DNA of 64,000 nucleotides from positions 310,001 through 374,000 of the forward strand of contig OZ037893.1 of assembly GCA_964035575.1 (NCBI GenBank). The letters are read 5' to 3'. The stretch's first letter is position 1, and the number at the start of each line of letters is the position of its first letter. Of the stretch, positions 34,101 to 42,430 are shown piece by piece. The DNA comes from Rhynchopus sp. YZ270_cl-10 (taxonomy: Eukaryota > Euglenozoa > Diplonemea > Diplonemida > Diplonemidae). The notes below the pieces were generated by a model. It had not been told where the DNA came from. It searched no databases and saw nothing but the letters and a program-made list of their open reading frames with translations. Made by a program: the position numbers and the translations under genes.

Positions 34101-34259
34101 CGACGGCGCTTCCGTCTGATAAAACTGTGTGTACGCTTTGCCTGACACATCCACAGGGACACCCTTTTGCACTGTGTACACCAGAATGCTTGGGCTCACC
34201 CCCACAGCCTGGCTAAAGGCCAACACAAACAACGACAACACTCTCCAACCTTGCGACAT
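31168..34259 (-). CDS. Type I membrane surface protein with Pro/Thr stalk, three introns
   Basis: Predicted 963 aa, assembled from four exons: 34259-33498, 33453-31933, 31819-31748 and 31704-31168. A signal peptide (VLSLFVLAFSQAVG) leads into three related Cys-rich modules, each with a C..P....PxC.(L/M)P block (SVPQCVMP, GVPDCTLP, DPLPCTLP). A long PPTPAPPT-type stalk follows (about residues 460-560), then a second Cys-rich domain, a helix around WWVTVVCSITLLVGAGVV, and a basic cytosolic tail of about 100 aa. Introns 31820-31932 (GTATGT...ACGACAG) and 31705-31747 (GTATGC...CCCACAG) are well supported because they open the frame into the membrane segment. The first, 33454-33497 (GTAACA...GTACAG), is the least sure; a frameshift is an alternative. 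Function unknown; adhesion or receptor role inferred. Confidence 0.75.
33376..33438. repeat. 63-bp perfect palindrome inside the surface-protein gene
   Basis: Two 30-bp arms, GCAGTGAGTCCCGTTGTATG CGGTATTGGC and its exact reverse complement, are separated by GTT. In the chosen gene model the palindrome is exonic. It encodes a stretch around GIGNANTAYNGTHC just where the first and second reading frames meet. Confidence 0.95.
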
Positions 34260-35833
34260 CTTAGAGGCTTAAAAGAATACAAAGGAAAAAGCCCCCCCCC
34301 CCAGGGGGGAGGGCGTCCAGGGAAAAGAAAAACGCGGCTAAGGGATATTTCCCTTCACAAACCCTGATGCTGTTAAGGATGCGCTGTGGCTACGTCTATA
34401 AGAAAAAGGCAACGTAGGGAAAGGACAGCAAGGAGGTGTAGTTGGTGTATAATGTAGCGTATCCCGTTCCTGGAGTGAGGGGTTTTGGGGTGTGTGTGGT
34501 GCATGGCGTCAGAAGAGGGAGAGAGGAGACGATTTTGCCATTTTTGACAAAAAAAATGGTTGTAAAGTATTTCAGTTGTTACTTCGTATCTTTCAGCCAC
34601 ACCCACTGCGTGGCGGATTAGAAAGGTTCAAAATGCATTATCATCGGTCCTGCCCAATACAAATGTGGCGGCGTTCAAAAGTGTGTGGTACGGTGTGGTG
34701 TGCTGTTCGCGGTCTCTTGTGGAAGTGAAAATGGGAAACATAGAGGGGGGCTACAAGGTCCTAACTTTGCTCTGTTTGAATGAAGAGGTAAAAAAAAGTC
34801 GTATTGCTGCAACGTTGCAGAAGGGAGACAGGAAAAGGGAAAAGAAGTAGAAGTAGAAGAAGAAGATGTGGGGTGAAGGGGTATGTGTCATGTGCCGCAA
34901 AGACGCACAGTTAAGTGTGCCCCCGTTTCACACGTATATCCCTTCGCTGCCATGAGTGTTGGGTTGCAGTGTGTTGTCTGTCGCTGCTATTCGTGTTGGT
35001 GTTGGTGCTGGAATGTTGTGCACCTGAACTTCACTTTATTTTCTGTCTATTTTAACAAACGGGTAGTTTTGAAGGAAGGGGGTCAAAACCCCCACCTTCA
35101 AAACAAAACAAAACAATCAAACAATCAAAAAATCTGTGCAGAAAAAGACAAACAGACATATAAAAGAGCAAATAGCAAAGCGAAACAAAATATAACAATT
35201 TTGAAAGATGAACGGCCTCACGTCACAGGCACACACATCTGCAACAAAATGACAAAAACAAACGACGAAAACAAAAGTTGCAAGGCCAGTGATCCATGAA
35301 CCCATTTCCCACCACACCACAACCAGGTTCCCCCTGCAAGTTCGCAGGTTGGGAGGACGGAGGCGGGTGGGAAAAAAGGCACACCAGGGGCATGTTTCAA
35401 GGAAAGGCCTTGCTGTCTATATAATAAGGGGTGTGAGGAACACCCACTCCTTACTCACACGGGGTGCGTGCATCGGAGTGAGCGAGGAAGCTTGTGAAGA
35501 AAAGCGAAAAGAATTATAAATTAAGATTTTGATTTCAATTAAATGAGGCAGCATGAGTGGTGCGAAGCACAGTGTGCATCTGTATCTGTGCAGTACAGTA
35601 CAGAGACACTCACACGCTGTGTGTTCTGTTCTGTTTGTCCACGTAGAGTGGAAAACTCAAAAAGAAAGGTTAAGATGCAAGAGGTGCAGAGAAATTCAGT
35701 TCCAGAAATAGGTTTACGTCAGTAAGTAGGTGCGCAAAAAAAAGCAAGCAAGTAAGTAAACAAAGGAAACAAACGCGCATCGCCCTCAACACAAGTCAAC
35801 GTCAACTCAAAGGGCGAAGGGTGAATTGCATAC
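34260..35833. other. Spacer without a recognised gene
   Basis: AT-rich with purine tracts (34840-34870) and A-rich stretches (35100-35180). Several short open frames are present on both strands, but none has protein-like features or known motifs. It separates the surface-protein gene from the peroxidase gene. A pyrimidine tract ending TTTTAAG then CTAAG lies just before the surface-protein start. Confidence 0.5.
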
Positions 35834-37030
35834 TCACCACCCGTTCTCCTGCAGCTGCCTCCACGCAGCCACAAAGTGTGTCTCAAAGAGCGCCCTGTCG
35901 CGCGAGAAGGCACGCACAATGCTGCGCAGTCTGTCGTCCGCACGCATCACCATGTCAATCGGAAGCATCACAGAGCGACGTCCAGGCCCACCGCGGTACT
36001 GCAGGTCTGTGCGCCCCTCCTCGGCAGTGTTCCTGCCCCAGGCTCCCCGGTCCAGGTTCGCAAAGTACTCCGTCCCGAACACAAGGTTGTTCGTCGTCCA
36101 CTGTCCCTCGTTCCCGCTCACGGCCAGGTGCATCGCACCCATGTTGTGCCCGCCCATCAGACTCACCATCTTCTCCAGGGCGTTCCGGTCAGAGTCAAGC
36201 GAGATCCCAAGCTCACCAAACTTGTCGAAGAAGTAGTCAAGCGTGTCGAGGTGCGGGAAGTTGTCGTTGTTGAAGTGCTTTGTCGGCATTCTGTCGTTGT
36301 CGTTCACACACTGTGCAGCAGGGTTCCCAAAGTCGGTGCGTCCGGCACGGAAGAACAGCGTCGGGCTTCCCATGTACTCGAGCGCCGTGTTCCCCGCCAG
36401 CGAGTACAGGTCTGCGTAGCTCACAAACGGATGAGCAGACTTCACAGCCTCCAGTGCGCGGGTCGCCACGTCCAACCCAATGTTCTCCTCAAGCCCCAGC
36501 TCAGGGTCTGTCCGCAGGCACCCCCCGTTCCCACCTCCAATCGGGCGGTCTGTCGAGTCAAAGTGTGCCAGCGAGTGCCACGCCAGACGCACCAGCAGCG
36601 GGCGGAACGACGGTGCCTGGCTCTCAATCACACCCACAATTGTCGACACCACTGGGAGGTACTGTGCACGCACGCCCGCCTCAATGCCCTGCCCGGGTGT
36701 CGTCCGTGCGTTCCCGAACCCACCGCCTGTCGGTGCGGGTGGGGTTGGCGGCACGGGAACGGGACCGGTACCAGGTGGCACAGGCACAGGTGGTGAAGGT
36801 GCTGGTGTCCTGCCACGTCCCCTGCGTCCACCTCCACCTCCACCTCCACCGCCTCCCGGAACAGGAACAGGCGGTGCTGGAACAGGTGGAACAGGCACAG
36901 ATGGTGTTGGCGTTCTGCCACGTCCCCCGCGTCCACCTCCACCTCCACCCCTACCACGACGCTGCCCCTCAACACTTGTCACGAAGCTTGTCCCGAACAC
37001 GAGCAACGCCAGCATGCATACAGTGCGCAT
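35834..37030 (-). CDS. Secreted class I haem peroxidase (APX/CcP type)
   Basis: Predicted 398 aa, H2O2-reducing haem peroxidase. The start at 37030 gives a signal peptide (TVCMLALLVFGTSFVTSVEG). A low-complexity linker of about 95 residues follows, with RGRGGGGGGRGG-type and VPVPP-type runs present twice. The catalytic domain (about 115-398) has distal RLAWHS (Arg148, Trp151, His152), proximal GGHNMG (His295), the buried Trp311 in GQWTTNN, and Asp359 in LPIDMVM. The Trp is the class I hallmark that allows cytochrome c oxidation in CcP-type enzymes. Class I enzymes are normally plastid, mitochondrial or cytosolic. A secretory signal plus a Gly/Arg and Pro linker is unusual, although some trypanosomatid relatives carry an N-terminal hydrophobic segment. 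Single exon. Confidence 0.9.
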   Translation of the reverse strand: MRTVCMLALLVFGTSFVTSVEGQRRGRGGGGGGRGGRGRTPTPSVPVPPVPAPPVPVPGGGGGGGGGGRRGRGRTPAPSPPVPVPPGTGPVPVPPTPPAPTGGGFGNARTTPGQGIEAGVRAQYLPVVSTIVGVIESQAPSFRPLLVRLAWHSLAHFDSTDRPIGGGNGGCLRTDPELGLEENIGLDVATRALEAVKSAHPFVSYADLYSLAGNTALEYMGSPTLFFRAGRTDFGNPAAQCVNDNDRMPTKHFNNDNFPHLDTLDYFFDKFGELGISLDSDRNALEKMVSLMGGHNMGAMHLAVSGNEGQWTTNNLVFGTEYFANLDRGAWGRNTAEEGRTDLQYRGGPGRRSVMLPIDMVMRADDRLRSIVRAFSRDRALFETHFVAAWRQLQENGW

Positions 37031-38157
37031 TCTGATCTGGTTTTTGTGTAGGATGTGTGCGAAAACGCCTGTGTGTGTGGTGTGGTGTTTAGTGTATGTG
37101 GGGTTGGTTTGGGTGGATGTGTTGTGCAAAGGTTCTCCAATAAACCACAATCGCACAACACCGATTGGGTGTTACTTTTGGTTCGAGTCACTCAACAGCT
37201 CACCACACTGTCTTGCAAAAATGATTTGCCCCCTTTTTTTTTTGAAGGTTTTCGAAGGCGGACACCGTATAGATACCGTAAGGAATAGAACTTTTGGCAA
37301 ACAATAATGTTGCTCTGTTGACCATTAATACTGGCCCAATGACGTTTCTATTTTTTTTTCAAAAAAATAAAAAAAGAAGCTAATTTTGAAGAAACAAAAA
37401 GAGAATATTCGGAGATGAACGCGTGTTGCTGTACACACTGACGCTCTTTTGCGTTGCTTTGCCATCTAGCTATCAGCCGTGCGCAAAAAAGCTAACGACA
37501 GGGTCTGCACGATACCAAAGAAAACGATTGTACTATGAACCCAATCCTTTGCTGAGCAACCCAAAAAAGGAAGTCGCGATCTTTTTGTCATGAAAAATTA
37601 TTTTTAGACAAATTACAGTAAAGACAACAAACACTACTGGAGTAAAAACCCTCCCTTCGAGTTTCGAAATCCCAAAATCCGCTTTAGTGTTTATCCCGTC
37701 GGTATTTTTTACCCCATCTATGTTCCTACCCCACCGGTGTTTGTTGTCTCACTGTATTCAATTCAACACGACACTTGCACATAATTGCAAGCTCCGCCTT
37801 TGAAATCTATTACACACAACCTCTGTTAGTGTTGACACCTGAGGGTGCCCCACCCCCTTTTTTTTGTCTGCTCACAGAACAGCACATATACAATCAAAGG
37901 TTGGCACCTCTGGACGCTTTGGCCGTCCTCCCCCACACACCCCAATCACAACAATGTGTTCCCACTCATTTCTCTGCATTTCGGGTAGCTTCACGCTGTT
38001 CACGCTTTCCCCGGCAAATCCTACAACGAAGCACCGAGATGCGACATCGTAGCTTTGAGGCGAGCAAGTACACCTTGCCTTAGGACCGACTGACCCTCCA
38101 AAATGCGGAAAAACCTCCTCCACTATCCTACGAAGGCAGCCCGACCACCCTAATATT
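37031..38157. other. Spacer without a recognised gene
   Basis: AT-rich. Short plus and minus frames (for example 37775-38083) have no recognisable features. The 3' part is the downstream flank of the GLT1D1-like gene. Confidence 0.5.
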
Positions 38158-39234
38158 TCAGACGCCTTTTAAGATGGTTTCCACGAGACTCCGATATGCG
38201 GTGCTTTCAGACTCGAGAGAGAAGTTCGCGAGCATATGGTCTTTCCCGTTGAGGCCCATTTGGCGGGCGAAGGATGGGTCATCGAGAAGACGCTCACATG
38301 AAGACGCAAAGGTGTCATGCGTGAAGAAGAGTGCAGTGGTGTTATGTGTCGCAATCGCGGTATTTCCGGGGATATCCCTCATGAGTGCCGGCACACCAAA
38401 GAGCATGCCCTCCATTACTGCCTGCGGCTGCCCTTCCTGTTGACTGCAATTTACTACTCCGCACACACGGTCCGCGCAATACAATAAGTGCAAATCCTTT
38501 TGGCTTATTGCGTCATGCCGATACACACCGCTCCCTTCACTGCAGACACTGTTCAACGCTGTTGCGACAGATGCCTCGATTTCTGGTCCAATAAACAATA
38601 AGCATGCGGAGTGGCGTTCGTGAACACTGCGGAATTTCTCTGCGATGTAAAGAGGGTCCTTCACTGCACGGAGACCCATGGGGGCAAGGAAGATGGGTGC
38701 GGTGTCTGAGATGCCGGTTGTGGAGAGGATAGTGTTGAGGTGGGTGTTCGCTGTGGAAGGGTCTGGGATTGGAGCAGATCGTGCGGCTTGGGGAATAATG
38801 TGTGTTGGGCAGTCCGGCGCAAACGCAGTCACCGCCTTATCTCGCAAATCCTTTGAAAAGCAGACACAAACATGACTTAAAGAAATCGCGGTTTTCATGA
38901 TCCCTAGTTTCTCTGGGTCGGAAGGCATGACATTAACATCGGTTCCTCCAAATATCAGAACAACACGAACAGTTTTCCCATTTTTTTGCAATATCTCCAA
39001 CACCCCCGGTAAATGCCGCCCCGCCCTCAGAGCGTGCAAAACAAACACAACCTCGACCTCCCCTGCCCTATTCACAAACTCCTCTACAGCAGGGGCACCT
39101 ACTTCCAAATCCTGCGTCACGTTTAACACAGGGATCGCCTCAAACTGTTCCGGAACTAAATAGCTTACGATCCGCTGTGTAGTGGTTTCGTTCCCAGACG
39201 CAGGGCTCGACGGGGAAAGGAAAAGGGCTCGCAT
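38158..39234 (-). CDS. GLT1D1: GLT1D1-like glycosyltransferase (GT-B fold, GT4 type)
   Basis: A 358-aa single-exon cytosolic-type glycosyltransferase. The N-terminal Rossmann half starts MRALFLSPSSPASGNETTT, close to the opening of animal GLT1D1. The second half has LAPMGLRAVKDPLYIAEKF and the nucleotide-sugar part CSQQEGQPQAVMEGMLFGVP, with the E...G..A.MEG.. pattern of group 1 glycosyltransferases. There is no signal peptide or membrane helix. The start at 39234 follows TTTTTCTCTCTCGAG. The substrate of this family is not firmly established. Confidence 0.85.
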   Translation of the reverse strand: MRALFLSPSSPASGNETTTQRIVSYLVPEQFEAIPVLNVTQDLEVGAPAVEEFVNRAGEVEVVFVLHALRAGRHLPGVLEILQKNGKTVRVVLIFGGTDVNVMPSDPEKLGIMKTAISLSHVCVCFSKDLRDKAVTAFAPDCPTHIIPQAARSAPIPDPSTANTHLNTILSTTGISDTAPIFLAPMGLRAVKDPLYIAEKFRSVHERHSACLLFIGPEIEASVATALNSVCSEGSGVYRHDAISQKDLHLLYCADRVCGVVNCSQQEGQPQAVMEGMLFGVPALMRDIPGNTAIATHNTTALFFTHDTFASSCERLLDDPSFARQMGLNGKDHMLANFSLESESTAYRSLVETILKGV

Positions 39235-39609
39235 TTTTTTTGTGTTACTCGAGAGAGAAAAAGGCCCCTAATAGAGGGCACTGTCTTATTGTAATTTGCC
39301 CCTAAAGGCAAATCCCCTTAGATTTGTGGTGGGAAGGAGTGGTGATGGGGGTATAAAGGAGGGTGGGAAGGAGAAAAACCAAGCGTTGTGTTTGGGGGGG
39401 GGGGGGGGGGAGAGTTCGAGGATTCGTTTTGTTTCTCTTCAACTGGAGAAATGACAGCTTTTCTAGTCACCCCGTTGTGGGGCAGTTTTTTTTAAAAAGT
39501 GCGGTATTTTTTTACCCAAAAAAAATATACAAAAAGAAATGTCTCGCGACACCTTCCCCCTCCGTGTCACAACAATGACTGTGGGAGGGGGGGGGTAAAA
39601 AAAAATGCC
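39235..39609. other. Short spacer with G-run
   Basis: Contains a run of 18 G at about 39393-39410 and T-rich tracts. No gene. Confidence 0.6.
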
Positions 39610-40746
39610 CTATTTTTTAATCTTCATCTTCTGGTCAATATGGAAGAGAAGCACATCACCATCATCGCTGACGTGGTTTGGGCCGACAGACTTTGCTTTG
39701 CCTTCGCCTTTCTCTTCGACGTAGGTTTGGAAGGGGGTGAGGTCTGTCTTTGTGAGACGGTGAGGGAAGTCGGAGTGGATGGCGGCACTTGCTTCACGAA
39801 CATTGTCTGCCTTTTTACATGTCCAGGAACGCACCTCCAAAGGCCCAGCGGTGAAGAAGGTTTTGTAACCAAGCGCATCGTGCACAGCTTGCGTTACCCC
39901 TTCCGCCTGGCTCTGCGCAATGCCAAACCCTTCCAGAAGCTCCGCACCTTCCTCACCACTGTGCGTCGCCTCCATCTCGAGGTCCGCCGACAGACAGCAC
40001 ACCTTCTTTTTCGGGTACTTCTCCCGCACAAGGTTCACCAATGGATGGGTCGTCCCGGAAAGCTCCGACGCCGCTGAGTCCTCATCCACATTGCAAACAA
40101 ACAGCATTTCCTTCGCTGTCAAGAGACCGCACGACATAATAAAGTCCCATTCCCCTGCATTGAAAGAGTCTTTACAGTCTACCAGCAGCTGTTCCTCCAT
40201 TAACAGCTCTTCGCAACGAGAAAGCACCTCCTTTTTGACGTTTGCGGGGATAATGGTGTCTTTGGTACCCTTCATTTTGCCGGCCTGGCGTTCCAATGCT
40301 TGGAGGTCGGCGATGACCAATTCGTTGTTGATCATTGCAATATCTGCGAGGGGGTTGACTGCACCTTCCACATGAGTGATCAACTCATTCTCATAACACC
40401 GCACCATGTGAATCAATGCGTTGCACTCTCTGATATGCGCAAGAAATTTGTTCCCCAAGCCCTCTCCAGCCCCCGCACCCTTAACAAGCCCCGCAATATC
40501 CCACAGCTCAACATGAGTGGGAATCTTCTTCGCCGTTGCATGCGGAGGAAGCGTTGTCAACAAATCCAGACGCGAATCAGGGATCATCGCTTGCCCCATA
40601 TTCGGATCGATTGTGACAAATGGACGGTTTCCTGTCTCACCATGAGACCCAGTAAGCGCATTGAACATAGTAGATTTACCGACATTAGGCAGCCCAACAA
40701 TACCACAGCGGGCTCTTGCGAAAATGGCTAAGCTGTTGCGAAACAT
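39610..40746 (-). CDS. YchF/OLA1-type GTPase, probably mitochondrial
   Basis: A 378-aa single-exon P-loop NTPase of the Obg superfamily. The N-terminus MFRNSLAIFARARC is short, basic and without acids, like a mitochondrial presequence. Walker A is GLPNVGKST (about residues 18-26). Switch II is DIAGLVKGAGAGEGLGNKF. The G4 position reads NVDE rather than NKxD, the variant that lets YchF proteins prefer ATP (family knowledge). The C-terminal TGS-type domain is present (about 290-378), with FFTAGPLEVRSWTC and SDDGDVLLFHI. The core is closer to the bacterial YchF wording than to cytosolic OLA1, which would fit an organelle copy that binds ribosomes. Confidence 0.9.
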   Translation of the reverse strand: MFRNSLAIFARARCGIVGLPNVGKSTMFNALTGSHGETGNRPFVTIDPNMGQAMIPDSRLDLLTTLPPHATAKKIPTHVELWDIAGLVKGAGAGEGLGNKFLAHIRECNALIHMVRCYENELITHVEGAVNPLADIAMINNELVIADLQALERQAGKMKGTKDTIIPANVKKEVLSRCEELLMEEQLLVDCKDSFNAGEWDFIMSCGLLTAKEMLFVCNVDEDSAASELSGTTHPLVNLVREKYPKKKVCCLSADLEMEATHSGEEGAELLEGFGIAQSQAEGVTQAVHDALGYKTFFTAGPLEVRSWTCKKADNVREASAAIHSDFPHRLTKTDLTPFQTYVEEKGEGKAKSVGPNHVSDDGDVLLFHIDQKMKIKK

Positions 40747-41124
40747 TGGAGGGGGAAAGAGGAGGGGGTATGTCTAAGAGGTTGTGTGGGATGCCGGAAG
40801 GGGGGAAATAGTGTCTTGTAAGGGTGCTGCTGACAAGAAAGGAGGGGTGGGTGTATATGGGGAAGGGGAGGGGAATGCCTTTGTTTGGTCGTGTCAACAC
40901 ATCGCGGAAGTGACCACCTTCGTGGCATTATTGTGCGTGTGTGTGTGTGTGTGTGTGTTTTTTTTTCTTCTTTTTTTTTGAAAAAATGTTGGAGTAGTGT
41001 AGTTGCCACAGTTGTGCAATCTCCACGTTCCATTATTTTTTCTTCGCATGGGAAGCCTCGAGAGGCGTTAAGAAACCGATAAAAGAGAGAGAAACGTTGA
41101 GATGAACCTAAGCCTCTGTGCTTA
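40747..41124. other. Spacer with GT run, family D copy and half of a family C copy
   Basis: A (GT)n run lies at about 40936-40959. A diverged family D copy lies at about 40970-41035. The left half of a family C hairpin (GATGAACCTAAGCCTCTGTGCTTA) ends at 41124, where a mobile element is inserted. The other half resumes at 41680. Confidence 0.8.
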
Positions 41125-41679
41125 AAGGGGGGACCCGTCGATTATTTACCTATTTTAATATTTACCTTCGTGTATTATTTACCTTTTTAATGCCAAACAT
41201 TGTATTATTTACCTTTCGTGTATTATTTACCTTTTGAATTGGCATTTGATTAATTAATTTTCCGCCCCGCTTTTTTTGGGTGAAGTTCTGAGGCACTGGA
41301 CGTGTCGCTGAAGCTCTCAACGTCCAGGTCCAGGCTCGCCACGCTTGCCTCGTCGAGGCCGACGACCATCTCGCAGCGGCCACGGCGCTCATCCCACTGG
41401 TGGTTCAGCTCTGCAAGGGTCGAGGCGTTCAACATGACGGCGAGAGGGGTTCCGGGGAGGGGGAAGGGCGGGGTGTGAAAATCTGTTGTGCAGTGAGTCG
41501 GGGGTCTAGTGGGTGTGCATCGAAAACAGGACCGTTTACCCGCAATAGGTCAAACCGTATATTATTTACCTTTTGAATTAATAAAGTCCAAATATTGTAT
41601 TATTTACCTTCCATATATTATTTACCTTTCGTGTAATATTTACCTTTTCAAAAGGTAAATAATCGACGGGGCCCCCCTT
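41125..41679. mobile_element. 555-bp non-autonomous DNA transposon (MITE-like), TA target duplication
   Basis: Terminal inverted repeats start AAGGGGGG(A/C)CCCGTCGATT and continue ATTTACCT: 27 bp with one mismatch. TA is present on each side (41123-41124 and 41680-41681). Removing the element plus one TA restores an intact family C hairpin, GCTTAGTCACC. The ends carry many TTATTTACCTT sub-repeats. The middle is GC-rich and holds a minus-strand 61-codon frame. TA duplication is typical of Tc1/mariner-type elements (family knowledge), but no transposase is present. Confidence 0.9.
41250..41435 (-). CDS. 61-codon GC-rich frame carried in the MITE
   Basis: The frame begins MLNASTLAELNHQWDERRGR and ends near HPKKAGRKIN. 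It is preceded by a CT-rich tract like those ahead of host genes in this window. It looks like the 5' end of a host gene caught inside the element rather than a transposase. No family is recognised. Confidence 0.35.
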   Translation of the reverse strand: MLNASTLAELNHQWDERRGRCEMVVGLDEASVASLDLDVESFSDTSSASELHPKKAGRKIN

Positions 41680-42430
41680 TAGTCACCAAAGAGAGAGAGA
41701 GAGAGAGAGCTAGCGCACTTTAGTGCGCCACCCCAACACTGAGCCATGAATGCGAGCAAGCATGTTCCCAGATCACGTGATTTTGACCAAAATTTTGGGG
41801 TCCAGATCACGAAAAAAAAAAGGGGTATGGGGTGCGTTTTTGGGCGTTTTTGTCGATCGCATCGTCCGATTCGGTGCGATTGCAGAAAGTGATGGGGTCA
41901 TTTTGGAAAAATGGACAAAATTTTATTGACTTAAATTTTTGCAAAATATGAACCCATACTCGTAAACAAGGGTCATTTTCAGGTTTGAAAACCCAACTTC
42001 AGATGAAATTGTGGTGTTTTGAGTGGGAACACAGTAGCGCCGCAGGCGCACGGTACCCAACTTTTGTCTTTTTTCTTTTTCCCTTTTCTCTGCTTTCTTT
42101 TGATTGTGCGAGCCGATTGCGTTCCACGGTGGGGTCACATGTGTGTGCAAAAACACTCTGAAGTACCCTTACTATGAAATATGAGATTCTCTGGTTTTAG
42201 TAAGGAAAAACCCAAGCAAAATCGTCAAAAATCTACGGTAGTCGGTAGGCGCGTAGCGCGACCCCCGTGCGCACCCCACTTTTTTTTTTTTTTGTTTTTC
42301 CCGGAAAAGTACCGCAATTGACGGATCGCGATCCGTGCGAACCGTGGTGGTGACTCATCTGAAAAAATATTGAGTAGAACAGCTGCAGATCGTGTGCGAG
42401 CACTTTTTTTGTTTTCGTAACGCCAAACTC
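41680..42430. other. AT-rich spacer with short hairpins
   Basis: A (GA)n run lies at 41690-41709. A GCGCCGCAGGCGCACGGTAC hairpin at about 42034 recurs at about 46000. A possible solo piece of the satellite-element head (GGGGTCATTTTGGAAAAATG) lies at about 41894. No gene. Confidence 0.55.

Noticed and set aside
35876-37035. Long plus-strand frames over the peroxidase gene
   Set aside because: Antisense shadows of a clear haem peroxidase.
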